Source: Christensenella sp036660175
GTDB lineage: Bacteria > Bacillota > Clostridia > Christensenellales > Christensenellaceae
Length of the DNA stretch: 30,620 nt
NCBI GenBank assembly: GCA_036660175.1
Contig: JAVXBD010000013.1
Location: forward strand, 1 to 30,620
Direction: 5' to 3'
Shown: one piece after another, positions 16,453 to 25,416 of the stretch
Numbering within the stretch: the first letter of the stretch is position 1
Layout: the number at the start of each line of letters is the position of its first letter
Made by a program: the position numbers and the translations under genes
Notes under the pieces: generated by a model
Database searches by the model: none
Seen by the model: only the letters and a program-made list of their open reading frames with translations
Told to the model about the DNA's origin: nothing

Positions 16453-18894
16453 ATGGCGCGAGAACTGGATAAAACAGAAATCAAAGAAGAAATACTGGGG
16501 AAATTGAAGCGGCATTTTGGCAAAACGCTGGAAGAGGCAAGTCCTGAGCAGATTTATAAATCTTGTGCGTTAAGCATTCGAGATTTAATCGTGGAAAGAT
16601 GGACAGATGCCAATAAGCAAGTGCTGAATCAAGGGCTAAAAAGGCTGTATTATATGTCGGCAGAGTTCTTAATGGGTCGTGCACTTATCAACAATATCAT
16701 TAATCTTCATCTTTTAAATGAATATAAAGAGGCATTAAGTGAACTTGGATTAGAGCTTGATACCATAGAAGAGCAGGAACGGGATGCAGGTCTTGGAAAC
16801 GGTGGATTGGGCAGACTTGCGGCATGCTTTTTGGATTCGCTGTCGACGCTTGATTTGCCCGTTACAGGGTGCAGCATTCGTTATGAATTTGGTCTGTTTA
16901 AACAGCGTATTTTAGACGGCGAGCAAGTCGAAGTAAATGATAATTGGTTAGAAGCTGGAAACGTGTGGGAAATTCCTCGCCCCGAAGAGCAGGTTGAGGT
17001 TAAATATGGCGGTGAAATTGAAGAAGTATGGACAGAACAAGGGCTTAAAATCAATCTAAAGAATTATTACAGCGTACTTGCGATTCCATATGATTATCCT
17101 GTGATGGGATATATGAGCCATATGCCCGCAACACTGCGTCTATGGAGTGCCAAAGCAAAAACAGGTCTTGATATGAACTACTTTAATCGTGGAGATTATT
17201 CACGTGCAATGCAGGAAAGAGAGCTTGCAGAAGTTATTTCAAAGGTGCTGTACCCAGAGGATAATCATGATCAGGGCAGACAGCTGCGCCTAAAGCAGTT
17301 TTATTTTTTCACATCTGCAACCATGCAGCATATTGTTCGCAAGCATAAGGAAAACTATGGCGACTTGCATACACTGCCGAATTATTTTACAGTGCAAATC
17401 AATGATACGCACCCGACACTTGCTATTCCAGAGCTGATTCGTATCCTGTTAGATGAGGAAGGAATGAGCTGGGAAGATGCTTATGGCATTGCAAGCAAGA
17501 TGTTTAGCTATACAAACCATACGATTATGTCAGAGGCGATGGAGTGCTGGAATGAAGATATGTTTAAGGCACTGCTGCCTCGGATTTATCAGATTGTAAA
17601 AGTCATAAACGACAAATTCTGTGATGCGCTGTGGAGAATTTATCCAGGTGAATGGGATAAAATAAGCAAAATGTCGATTGTGTCATATAATGAAATTCGC
17701 ATGGCGAATCTATGTATTGCAGTTTGTAAAAAAGTAAATGGCGTTTCAAAACTGCACGGTGAAATATTAAAAACACGCACATTTAGAGATTTTTATGTGG
17801 CATTTCCCGATAAGTTCTTGGGGATTACAAATGGTGTTACACACAGAAGATGGCTGGCAATGGCGAATCAACCGCTTACAGCACTTATTTCTGATTATAT
17901 TGGCGATGGGTTTATCAAGGACTATAAGCAGCTTGGCAAAGTTTCAGATTTGCTGAACAATCAAAAGTTCTTAGAAGATTTTATGCAGGTAAAGCATCTG
18001 AATAAACTCCGCTTAAAAGAACACTTAAAGAAAACGCAAGGAATTGAAATCGACGAAAACTCGATTTTTGATGTGCATGCAAAAAGGCTTCACGAGTATA
18101 AAAGACAGCTTTTAAAAGTGATTCATATTTTGCATTTATATAATCTGAAAAAGTGTAACCCGCAGATGCAGATGCAGCCTTGTACGTTTATGTTTGCTGC
18201 AAAGGCTTCGCCGGGGTATGTTCGTGCCAAAAACATCATTAGGTTGATTTTAGCGGTTGCCGATTTAGTAAACAATGATCCCGATACGAAAGATGTGCTA
18301 AAAGTCGTGTTTATTGAGAATTACAGCGTATCTGAAGCAGAAATTTTGATTCCTGCAACGGATTTGAGCGAGCAAATTTCGACAGCAGGGTTAGAAGCGT
18401 CTGGTACGGGCAATATGAAATTCATGATGAACGGTGCAGTTACAATCGGAACAATGGACGGTGCAAATGTAGAAATTTTTGAGGCGGTAGGCGAGGATAA
18501 CATTTTCATTTTTGGGGCAACTGAAAAAGAAATCACAAAAATGGAACGCTTTGGAACATATAGACCAGGGGAATATTACGAGCAGAATGCAGACATTCGT
18601 TTGGCGCTCAATTGTTTTATTGATGGTACGCTAAATGTAGCAACAGACAGGCAGTTTTCTGATTTGTATCATTCGCTGTTGTTTGGAGATGTGGATAGAG
18701 CAGATAAGTATTATTTATTATACGATTATGCGTCTTATGCACAAGCGTTTGAGCGTGCGGTATCTGCATATGCAAACAAGGAACAGTGGAGATGTATGGC
18801 GGCAGCTAATACAGCGAAATCAGGTGTATTTAGCTCCGACAGAACCATCAACGAGTACAACGAAAAAATTTGGCACCTAAGAGAGATGAACTAA
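16453..18894 (+). CDS. glgP: Glycogen/alpha-glucan phosphorylase (GT35)
   Basis: GlgP releases glucose 1-phosphate from glycogen chain ends with phosphate. The 813-residue protein has the GT35 hallmarks: YYMSAEFLMGRAL, DAGLGNGGLGRLAACFLDS, and INDTHPTLAIPELIRIL. The PLP signature EASGTGNMKFMMNGAVTIGT carries the cofactor lysine, Lys656. The ATG at 16453 has GGAGG nine bases upstream. The upstream in-frame GTG at 16438 overlaps that site and is rejected. It is the first gene of a degradation unit with the GH13 enzyme and HAD phosphatase downstream, separated from the synthesis operon by a terminator, so synthesis and breakdown may be regulated separately. Confidence 0.96.
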   Translation: MARELDKTEIKEEILGKLKRHFGKTLEEASPEQIYKSCALSIRDLIVERWTDANKQVLNQGLKRLYYMSAEFLMGRALINNIINLHLLNEYKEALSELGLELDTIEEQERDAGLGNGGLGRLAACFLDSLSTLDLPVTGCSIRYEFGLFKQRILDGEQVEVNDNWLEAGNVWEIPRPEEQVEVKYGGEIEEVWTEQGLKINLKNYYSVLAIPYDYPVMGYMSHMPATLRLWSAKAKTGLDMNYFNRGDYSRAMQERELAEVISKVLYPEDNHDQGRQLRLKQFYFFTSATMQHIVRKHKENYGDLHTLPNYFTVQINDTHPTLAIPELIRILLDEEGMSWEDAYGIASKMFSYTNHTIMSEAMECWNEDMFKALLPRIYQIVKVINDKFCDALWRIYPGEWDKISKMSIVSYNEIRMANLCIAVCKKVNGVSKLHGEILKTRTFRDFYVAFPDKFLGITNGVTHRRWLAMANQPLTALISDYIGDGFIKDYKQLGKVSDLLNNQKFLEDFMQVKHLNKLRLKEHLKKTQGIEIDENSIFDVHAKRLHEYKRQLLKVIHILHLYNLKKCNPQMQMQPCTFMFAAKASPGYVRAKNIIRLILAVADLVNNDPDTKDVLKVVFIENYSVSEAEILIPATDLSEQISTAGLEASGTGNMKFMMNGAVTIGTMDGANVEIFEAVGEDNIFIFGATEKEITKMERFGTYRPGEYYEQNADIRLALNCFIDGTLNVATDRQFSDLYHSLLFGDVDRADKYYLLYDYASYAQAFERAVSAYANKEQWRCMAAANTAKSGVFSSDRTINEYNEKIWHLREMN

Positions 18895-18976
18895 ACTTTT
18901 TGCAGAATGTGGGCGAAACAAGTACAGCGAATAAAAAAAGCTGACATAGGAATATCGGCAGAAATGGAGAAGACCT

Positions 18977-20986
18977 ATGCAACAGATTGATTTTTCAAAA
19001 CAAATCATGCACGATAGTGCAAGGCAACAATATAGAAGCCCTTTAGGAGCTGCACAAACAGGCTCAAAAGTGAGGCTTAGCATTGCGGTACGTGATATTT
19101 TTTTAAAGCAGGTTTATTTAACAATTTTAAAAGACAATGTCAAAACGCATGTAGAGATGAGCGGCTGTGATGGCGTTTTTAGTACGGAATATGAACTTCC
19201 AAACGAGCCATGTGTGATATGGTATTGGTTCTGTATTAAATTAGATGAGGGAAACAATATCTATTATGGCCCAAAAACAGGCTATACCTGTGGACCGGGC
19301 ATGGTATATTGGAATATGCCGCCAGCTTTTCAGCTGACAGTGTATGATAAGAATTTCAGCACACCGAACTGGTTTAAAAATGCAATCATGTACCAAATTA
19401 TGCCTGATCGGTTTATGCCGACGGACGATGCAACTTTTCAAAAGGGGATTGAAGCACACAAACAAAAAAACAGAGAGGTGCGCATTCACGAAAACTGGGA
19501 TGAACTTCCCTATTATAAAGCAGACGAGGGGAAAGACTATTACCAGCCAAATGATTATTTTGGTGGAAATCTTAAAGGGATTATTAGCTCTTTAGACTAT
19601 CTAAGCGAACTTGGTGTCAATGTCTTATATCTCAATCCGATTTTTGATGCACCCTCAAATCACCGGTATAATACAGCGGATTATATGAATATTGATTCAG
19701 TGCTGGGGACAAACGAAGATTTTGAGGAACTGACCAAAACTGCCAAAATGCACGGCATAAAAATCGTTTTGGATGGTGTTTTTTCGCATACGGGCGATGA
19801 TAGTGTGTATTTTAACAGATACGGAACATATGACAGCGTTGGCGCATATCAAAGCAAAGATTCACCGTATTATCCATGGTATCAGTTCAGCGATTATCCA
19901 GACAAGTATAAGAGCTGGTGGGGATTTGAAACTTTGCCAGAGGTGGATGAATCAAACAAAGAATGGCAGGATTTCATTATTGAAAATGATGACAGTGTAA
20001 TCAACACATGGATTCGTAAAGGCGCATCTGGGTATCGGCTTGATGTGGCTGACGAGCTTCCAGATGAAGCCATCGAGAAAATACGCACCGAGATGAAGCA
20101 TTTAAGTCAAGATAATGTGCTGATTGGTGAAGTATGGGAAGATGCCACCACCAAGCAGAGCTATGGTGTAAACAGGACCTATGCACTTGGCAGAGGGCTT
20201 GATAGCGTGATGAACTACCCGTTGGCGAGTGCGATTGTAGATTTTTTGTGTGGACGCAAAGATGCGTTTGCATTCAAACAATTTTTAATTGGACAAAGCC
20301 AAAACTATCCAAAAGAGATGTATTACAGCTTGATGAACTTGCTTTCAAGCCACGATGTTGCACGCATACATACCTTGCTTGCGACAAAGGTTGATGCGCA
20401 TTCTTTAAACAGAGAACAGCAGGCGCATTTTGTGGTAACACAAGAACAAGAAAAAGAGGGAACAATGCTGCAAAAGATTGCGGTGGCACTACAGTTTACC
20501 TTGCCTGGTGTACCGTGTATTTATTACGGAGATGAAAATGGCATGAATGGATTGCTTGATCCATTTAATCGGCAGACTTTTAAGCAAGCAGAGAGCGAGC
20601 TACATGAATACTATAAATTCATAGCAAACTTCAGAGCGAAGACAGATGCACTAAAAACTGGGAACTGTATATTTTACAGTCAAGGGCAGGACGTTTTTGG
20701 GTTGCTGAGATACTGCATTGATGAAAAAGATGCCTTTGGAAATATAGCAAAAGACGGAATATATTTGATGTTATTCAATAATTCTTATGATACAAAGAAT
20801 GTTGCAATTGACCTCTTTGGATATGAAGATTTGACAACAAAGCAAGATGTTGAAGTGTTTAAACAACTGGATTTTAGAGGGGCAAAGTGCATTCTGACAG
20901 GTGAAAAATTTGAAGTTGATTCTGGAATTGTGCAAGGAGAATTGTCTGCACAAAGCGTAAGAATCTTTGAGATTGACTGGATTTAG
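18977..20986 (+). CDS. Cytoplasmic GH13 alpha-glucan hydrolase (neopullulanase/alpha-amylase-like)
   Basis: The 669-residue protein has an N-terminal beta domain (about 1-120, CBM34-like) ahead of a GH13 barrel. The segment PNWFKNAIMYQIMPDRF begins the barrel, with YLNPIFDAPSNHRYNTADY after it. The catalytic residues are present: GYRLDVADE with Asp356, LIGEVWED with Glu385, and SSHDVARI with Asp460. There is no signal peptide, so it acts inside the cell, presumably on branched dextrins left by GlgP or on imported malto-oligosaccharides. Whether it cleaves alpha-1,4 or also alpha-1,6 bonds cannot be told. GGAG precedes the ATG at 18977. No glgX-type debranching enzyme is present here, and this enzyme may fill that role. 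Confidence 0.9.
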   Translation: MQQIDFSKQIMHDSARQQYRSPLGAAQTGSKVRLSIAVRDIFLKQVYLTILKDNVKTHVEMSGCDGVFSTEYELPNEPCVIWYWFCIKLDEGNNIYYGPKTGYTCGPGMVYWNMPPAFQLTVYDKNFSTPNWFKNAIMYQIMPDRFMPTDDATFQKGIEAHKQKNREVRIHENWDELPYYKADEGKDYYQPNDYFGGNLKGIISSLDYLSELGVNVLYLNPIFDAPSNHRYNTADYMNIDSVLGTNEDFEELTKTAKMHGIKIVLDGVFSHTGDDSVYFNRYGTYDSVGAYQSKDSPYYPWYQFSDYPDKYKSWWGFETLPEVDESNKEWQDFIIENDDSVINTWIRKGASGYRLDVADELPDEAIEKIRTEMKHLSQDNVLIGEVWEDATTKQSYGVNRTYALGRGLDSVMNYPLASAIVDFLCGRKDAFAFKQFLIGQSQNYPKEMYYSLMNLLSSHDVARIHTLLATKVDAHSLNREQQAHFVVTQEQEKEGTMLQKIAVALQFTLPGVPCIYYGDENGMNGLLDPFNRQTFKQAESELHEYYKFIANFRAKTDALKTGNCIFYSQGQDVFGLLRYCIDEKDAFGNIAKDGIYLMLFNNSYDTKNVAIDLFGYEDLTTKQDVEVFKQLDFRGAKCILTGEKFEVDSGIVQGELSAQSVRIFEIDWI

Positions 20987-21027
20987 AGAAGTGCTGAGAT
21001 GGCAGCAGAATGGAGAATAGGCAGCAT

Positions 21028-21681
21028 ATGAAGTATAAGGCAGTACTTTTTGATTTTGATGGAACACTGATTGATTCAAGCCCAGGCATACTCGATTGTG
21101 CAAAGCAAACCATTATAGAAATGGGCGCATTTATGCCAGACGATGAGACAATCAAAAAATTTATCGGACCGCCGCTGAGTGTTTCTTTCATTAATATCTG
21201 TAAAATGAATGAAACAGTTGCGAAAATAGCAGTGGAAAAATACAGAGAAAAATATAGAGCAACAGGCATGTATGAAGCAGAAATCTACGATGGTATCAAA
21301 GAACTGTTAATAGAGCTTTGTGATGCAGGTGTTGTTTGTGCAATTGCTTCTGTAAAACAAGAAGTGATTGTAAGAGAAACAATTCTGCATTTCGGATTGG
21401 CAAAATACTTTGCGGCAATCTGCGGCACGTCTAAGGGCAAGCCGTTTTCAAGTAAAATTGAAATTGTAAATGACGCACTTGAAAGGACGAACACAAGTGC
21501 AGAAGATGCGATTATGATAGGTGACAGCGAGTATGATGCGGTTGGCGCACAAGGTGCAAATGTTGATTTTTGTGCGGCAATGTGGGGATTTGGGTTTGAC
21601 GGAATACAGGCTTTGAGTCCCTTTCGGTGTCGGTATATTGCGCAAGATGTAGAAAGTCTTAAAAAATTTTTGTGTGAATAA
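21028..21681 (+). CDS. HAD superfamily phosphatase (phosphoglycolate phosphatase-like)
   Basis: This is a HAD hydrolase of 217 residues, close to the Gph/PGP-like subfamily. Motif I is LFDFDGTLID with nucleophile Asp9 and Asp11, and a helical cap follows (about 15-85). Motif II Ser lies in IASVKQE. The motif III Lys lies in GTSKGKPFSSK, and motif IV is MIGDSEYDAVGA. The substrate is not deducible. Its position after glgP and the GH13 gene suggests sugar-phosphate housekeeping. ATG at 21028 gives the canonical family start. The in-frame ATG at 21010 adds six residues and is less likely. The unit ends in a terminator 20 bases downstream. Confidence 0.88.
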   Translation: MKYKAVLFDFDGTLIDSSPGILDCAKQTIIEMGAFMPDDETIKKFIGPPLSVSFINICKMNETVAKIAVEKYREKYRATGMYEAEIYDGIKELLIELCDAGVVCAIASVKQEVIVRETILHFGLAKYFAAICGTSKGKPFSSKIEIVNDALERTNTSAEDAIMIGDSEYDAVGAQGANVDFCAAMWGFGFDGIQALSPFRCRYIAQDVESLKKFLCE

Positions 21682-21701
21682 TACTCATCAAAATACAAAG
21701 T

Positions 21702-21744
21702 CACGGTGCAAATGTTAATAAATACTTTGCATCGTGTTTTTTTT
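21702..21744 (+). terminator. Terminator of the glgP-GH13-HAD unit
   Basis: CACGGTGCAAA (21702-21712) pairs with TTTGCATCGTG (21726-21736), one G-U, followed by eight T. It lies 20 bases after the HAD stop codon. Confidence 0.9.
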
Positions 21745-21752
21745 GGAAAAAT

Positions 21753-21925
21753 TTAAGGTGACGAGAGTCGACCTACACGTTTTTCGCTTGCTGCTTGCTC
21801 GCACTGCTTTGTTATCCTCCCACCACTAAAATTCTTTATTTGAAAACTCTTTGACCTGAAACTTTTGGATTCAGCAGACGAAAAGACTTTGCTTCAGGCG
21901 TATTGTTATCCTCCAGCCACCTTAA
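21753..21925. repeat. Gene-free structured stretch with internal direct repeat and inverted ends
   Basis: The 173-base segment is bounded by TTAAGGTG (21753-21760) and its exact inverse CACCTTAA (21918-21925). An 18-base direct repeat starting TTGTTATCCTCC occurs twice (21809-21826 and 21903-21920, 15 or 16 identical) at a distance of 94 bases. Between the copies CCTGAA and TTCAGG, and CTTTT and AAAAG, can pair as a nested hairpin. No start codon with a ribosome site is present. It could be a dispersed intergenic repeat, a decayed element or a small RNA gene. Confidence 0.4.
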
Positions 21926-21979
21926 GCATCAAAATATAGCAGCCTATATACCCGTGAATGTAACTTAGCCAATTGGGTA

Positions 21980-22007
21980 TTGACTGTATTTTTTTTAATT
22001 ATATACT
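21980..22007 (+). promoter_or_regulatory. Promoter of the LytTR-DUF3021 pair with overlapping inverted repeat
   Basis: TTGACT (21980-21985) and TATACT (22002-22007) are spaced 16 bases, about 97 bases before the LytTR start. ATACCC (21948-21953) and GGGTAT (21975-21980) form an inverted repeat ending on the -35 box, a possible operator for autoregulation. Confidence 0.55.
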
Positions 22008-22103
22008 AAGCATAGAAAGCAAAAATTCATACGCATCTCAAATAAAAAAAGTGTTCTGTTTTTAAATAGAAAATAGGATAAGTATAGACAAAAGGAGGGT
22101 GAC

Positions 22104-22544
22104 ATGAAGATAACACTCGATGTGAATAAAGAAAACGTACACGAAGAAATCATTATAAAATGTTCGGAAATGACGCAAGATATTATTAAAATTATTTCAG
22201 TTGCCAATAGGAAAAAGATAATGGGAAGCATTGATAAGCAGATTTTCATTTTAGAACCGTCTGAGGTGTTTTATTTTGAGAGTGTCGATGACAAAGTGTA
22301 CATTTATACAGAAGATCAAGTTTATGATTGTGCGCTGAAGCTGTACGAAATTGAAGAGCAGTTTGCAAGTGATGATTTTTTGAGAGCAAATAAGTCTACA
22401 ATCATCAACCTTTCAAAAGTTAAAATGTTAAATCCAGTACTCAATGGAAAAATTGAAGTACAGCTGGAAAATGAAGAAAAACAAATGATTTCGAGGCAAT
22501 ATGCACCGAAGCTTAAACAAAAACTTGGTATTGGAGGGAAATAG
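22104..22544 (+). CDS. LytTR-domain DNA-binding transcriptional regulator
   Basis: The 146-residue protein has a short N-terminal region (about 1-40) and a LytTR DNA-binding domain (about 48-145). Typical are IFILEPSEVFYFESVDDKVYIYT, the helix around FLRANKSTIINLSKVKML, and the C-terminal basic segment RQYAPKLKQKLG. It lacks a response-regulator receiver domain, so it belongs to the stand-alone LytTR type that is commonly paired with a DUF3021 membrane protein. AGGAGGGTGAC lies before the ATG. The DUF3021 gene begins one base after its stop, so the two are coupled. By analogy with such pairs, the membrane protein probably controls the regulator. Confidence 0.92.
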   Translation: MKITLDVNKENVHEEIIIKCSEMTQDIIKIISVANRKKIMGSIDKQIFILEPSEVFYFESVDDKVYIYTEDQVYDCALKLYEIEEQFASDDFLRANKSTIINLSKVKMLNPVLNGKIEVQLENEEKQMISRQYAPKLKQKLGIGGK

Positions 22545-22545
22545 T

Positions 22546-22962
22546 ATGAAAAAAATTATAACTGCGTTTGTGTGGGTGTTTTTATCAGCATCTCTTCTGG
22601 CGGTCGTCACCTCGGCAATCATTTCCACAGCTTTGGGGTTTGATATGGTACCCATAGCAGAGATTATCAAAGATTTCATATTAGGAGCAGTGATAGCGGC
22701 AATACAATTGATATGGATTGGCTCGGAAAAAGATAATAAAACATACACCATGAAATCGGTTATTCATTTTGCCGCACTGTTGCCTGCACTGATTGTAATG
22801 CTTTATCTGTTTGGATGGCTTCCAATGGGGGTTTCACAATTTATCCTGTTTTTAATTATTTTTGTAGCGATCTATCTTGTTATTTGGATAATTATGTATA
22901 GACAAAACAAAAAGTTATGCAAGCAGTTTAATAAAAAGCTCGATGAGTACAAAAATAAATAA
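22546..22962 (+). CDS. DUF3021 family membrane protein
   Basis: The 138-residue protein has four predicted membrane spans (about 4-30, 42-60, 69-92, 96-122) and a basic C-terminal tail rich in Lys and Asn. This size and topology, plus the adjacent LytTR gene, fit the DUF3021 family. Such proteins are thought to restrain the partner LytTR regulator from the membrane, which is inferred here from context. GGAGGG (22533-22538) precedes the ATG at 22546. An upstream in-frame ATG at 22501 lies inside the LytTR gene and is rejected. Confidence 0.85.
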   Translation: MKKIITAFVWVFLSASLLAVVTSAIISTALGFDMVPIAEIIKDFILGAVIAAIQLIWIGSEKDNKTYTMKSVIHFAALLPALIVMLYLFGWLPMGVSQFILFLIIFVAIYLVIWIIMYRQNKKLCKQFNKKLDEYKNK

Positions 22963-22987
22963 TACTCATCGCAATTTTGTCCTGTTT

Positions 22988-25060
22988 TTATTCCGGAAAA
23001 TGAGTTCCGGAATTTCCATAAGCACGCCGTGCAAGCTCGATCTGACTGTCTAAAAGCGGTGGTTTTGCATCTGCTTTTGTGTACACACCATTTAACTGAT
23101 ACCGTGCCTTTGCGGTATCACGAAGTTGTAAGTCAAGCATGGACAGTATTTCATTTTTGATGTCCGTATCCCAAATTGGAACGGCAACCTCCACCCGCCG
23201 ATCGGTGTTGCGTGTCATAAAATCGGCAGAAGAAATGTAAATATTTTGGCGTCCTTTTGTGCCAAAACAATAAATCCTTGAATGCTCTAAATATCTGCCC
23301 ACAATACTGGATATTTTGATATTGCGTGTGCGCCCTGTTTCTTCCACGTTTAAGCAGCAAATACCCCGAACGATCATGCGGACAGATACCCCTGCATCAG
23401 ATGCCTCAATGAGTTTTTCGATAATATCCATATCACTGAGCGAATTGACCTTAAAAATTAATTCCGCAGGTGCGCCAGTCTTTGCAAGAGCAATTTCTTT
23501 TTCGATATTCCGCAAAATAAGAGGTTTTAATGTAAGCGGAGAAACCATCAAAATATCGGAATTTTCTACAAGACTGCCCATGCACAGATTTTTAAAAACG
23601 TCCTGCGCATTCAGTGCAATGTCGTCGTTGGCAGTGATGAGTGACAAATCTGTATAGAGTTTTGAGGTGCTTTCGTTATAATTTCCTGTGCCGATTTGCG
23701 TAATAAAGCTAACCACATTTTTGCTTTTCATGGTGATTAAAAGAAGCTTGGAGTGTACTTTATAATCCTCAATTCCATAAATAACCGAAGCGCCAGCTTC
23801 TTGTAGACGCTTGGACCAGTCGATGTTGTTTTCCTCGTCAAATCTTGCCCGAAGTTCTACAACGGTGATGACTTCCTTGCCATTCTCCGCCGCCTTGATG
23901 AGTGCATCAATCACACGTGAATTGCGTGCAACACGGTACAGCGTAATCTTGATGGATTTCACCTTTGAATCATCTGCTGCCTCGTCCAAAAGTTTTACAA
24001 ACGTTTTCATATCTTCATATGGATAAGAAAGCAATAAATCTTTTTTCTTAATTTGAGAAATCAACGGTTTTAAATGATCAATTTTATTGGTTAGCTGTGG
24101 CTTTATTGGATTATAAAACAAAGAAGCAAATTTCTCATCATTCAACGTATCCCGCAAGTCTGAAACAAAAGAAAGCACAACAGGCATCTCATTAAAAAAA
24201 ACTTGTTCAGTAGTCAGATTCATGTGTTTCATCAATGCCTTCGTGATTTCATCAGACTGACTGCGTGAAATATCAATGCTGACTGGCTCTAATTTCTTAC
24301 GCTTTTTCACAATAATTTCCATAATATCACGATACGACATATCATAATCAAAAAAAGCTTCATCTGCATCAATATCAGCGTTACGTGTAATTGAAAAAAT
24401 GCTTCGAGAAACTACCTTGTGCTTTGGAAAAACTTTTGATGCAAATAAATAAATCAAATCTTCAATCAAAGTAAACTTTATATACTTGCTTGGTAAAAGC
24501 AGCAATCGCTCGAAATATCCGCTGGCAGGAATAATCCCCAGACGGTTAGAGCCGCTTTTGTTTTTTAGCATGACTGCAATATACATCATGTTGTTCTGCA
24601 AAAACGGAAAGGGGTGGTGTTTGTCAATGATGTGCGGTGACAGCAGCGGCAAAACATTGCGTTCAAAATACCGCTCTAAAAAGCGCTGTTCATATTTGGT
24701 AAGGTGGTCGCCAGACTTATATAAAATACCATAATTCTCTAAAGCATCTAAAATCTCAAGCAACGCACGATTTTTTCGTGGTGTAAGCTTGCGGATTTCC
24801 TTGTGTATGGCACGCAGCTGTTCTTGTGTTGTCATGCCTGATTTTGTATCAATCGCATCTTTTTTAAGAAGCAATCTATCGTGCAGACTGCCCACACGTA
24901 CGCGCATAAACTCACTTAAATTGCTATTATAAATCGAAACAAAATTCAGACGCTCAAACAGCGGATTGCTTTTATCCTCCGCTTCTTGTAGCACACGTTC
25001 GTTAAATTTAATCCAGCTTAAATCTCTGTTGATTAAATGCTTATACTTATTCTCAGCCAT
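22988..25060 (-). CDS. ppk1: Polyphosphate kinase 1
   Basis: Ppk1 reversibly transfers the terminal phosphate of ATP to polyphosphate. The 690-residue protein begins with the N domain (LINRDLSWIKFNERVLQEA) and continues through the head domain and two phospholipase-D-like C domains. The autophosphorylated histidine lies in YKVHSKLLL at His436, and the second active-site His593 is in LEHSRIYCFG. These are close to His435 and His592 of the E. coli enzyme. RNTDRRVEVAVPI near the C-terminus also fits. ATG at 25060 has GAGG seven bases upstream. An in-frame TTG at 25072 is rejected. The gene is convergent with the DUF3021 gene and divergent from the valS unit. Confidence 0.96.
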   Translation of the reverse strand: MAENKYKHLINRDLSWIKFNERVLQEAEDKSNPLFERLNFVSIYNSNLSEFMRVRVGSLHDRLLLKKDAIDTKSGMTTQEQLRAIHKEIRKLTPRKNRALLEILDALENYGILYKSGDHLTKYEQRFLERYFERNVLPLLSPHIIDKHHPFPFLQNNMMYIAVMLKNKSGSNRLGIIPASGYFERLLLLPSKYIKFTLIEDLIYLFASKVFPKHKVVSRSIFSITRNADIDADEAFFDYDMSYRDIMEIIVKKRKKLEPVSIDISRSQSDEITKALMKHMNLTTEQVFFNEMPVVLSFVSDLRDTLNDEKFASLFYNPIKPQLTNKIDHLKPLISQIKKKDLLLSYPYEDMKTFVKLLDEAADDSKVKSIKITLYRVARNSRVIDALIKAAENGKEVITVVELRARFDEENNIDWSKRLQEAGASVIYGIEDYKVHSKLLLITMKSKNVVSFITQIGTGNYNESTSKLYTDLSLITANDDIALNAQDVFKNLCMGSLVENSDILMVSPLTLKPLILRNIEKEIALAKTGAPAELIFKVNSLSDMDIIEKLIEASDAGVSVRMIVRGICCLNVEETGRTRNIKISSIVGRYLEHSRIYCFGTKGRQNIYISSADFMTRNTDRRVEVAVPIWDTDIKNEILSMLDLQLRDTAKARYQLNGVYTKADAKPPLLDSQIELARRAYGNSGTHFPE

Positions 25061-25095
25061 CTCACACCTCAAAAAAAATCAATTTCTTTTCTTCT

Positions 25096-25124
25096 ATTAT
25101 AATACGAAAAGCGCAGCATGAAAA
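25096..25124 (-). promoter_or_regulatory. Promoter of ppk1
   Basis: On the minus strand TATAAT (25096-25101) is 17 bases from TTTTCA (25119-25124, four of six -35 bases), 36 bases upstream of the ppk1 ATG. Confidence 0.5.
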
Positions 25125-25171
25125 CAAAAAACGTAAAATTATTACAAGTTTGCGAATATGCAAGATTATAA

Positions 25172-25200
25172 TTGAAAAAACCGCATTTTCACTGTATAAT
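25172..25200 (+). promoter_or_regulatory. Promoter of the small membrane protein-valS-folC unit
   Basis: TTGAAA (25172-25177) and a perfect TATAAT (25195-25200) are spaced 17 bases, 28 bases before the first ATG. The short leader leaves no room for a T-box. Confidence 0.7.
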
Positions 25201-25227
25201 ATATGGGTATGTAAAAAAGGAGAAACA

Positions 25228-25416
25228 ATGAATTTTTTTGCGGATATAACAATTTTAAAAATAGTAGCACTGGTACTGGTTATTCTTGGTGCTGTTTTGA
25301 CGTTTGCATCAAAGAAGATTGCGGCAGGAATCAAAAAACCAGACAGTTATTTTGCATTTAAGATTGCTGGGCTTGCCTGCGTGATTGTGGGCATGATACT
25401 TGTTTTTTTTAGTTAG
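25228..25416 (+). CDS. 62-residue two-span membrane protein, unknown function
   Basis: The protein has 62 residues with two hydrophobic helices (about 8-28 and 44-61) joined by a basic loop (ASKKIAAGIKKPDSYF), ending in Phe-Phe-Ser. It resembles the small hairpin membrane proteins often found beside housekeeping genes in Clostridia, but I assign no family. AAGGAG lies eight bases before the ATG at 25228. The upstream in-frame ATG at 25150 precedes the promoter and is rejected. valS begins 27 bases downstream with no terminator between, so this gene is the first of the valS transcript. Confidence 0.8.
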   Translation: MNFFADITILKIVALVLVILGAVLTFASKKIAAGIKKPDSYFAFKIAGLACVIVGMILVFFS

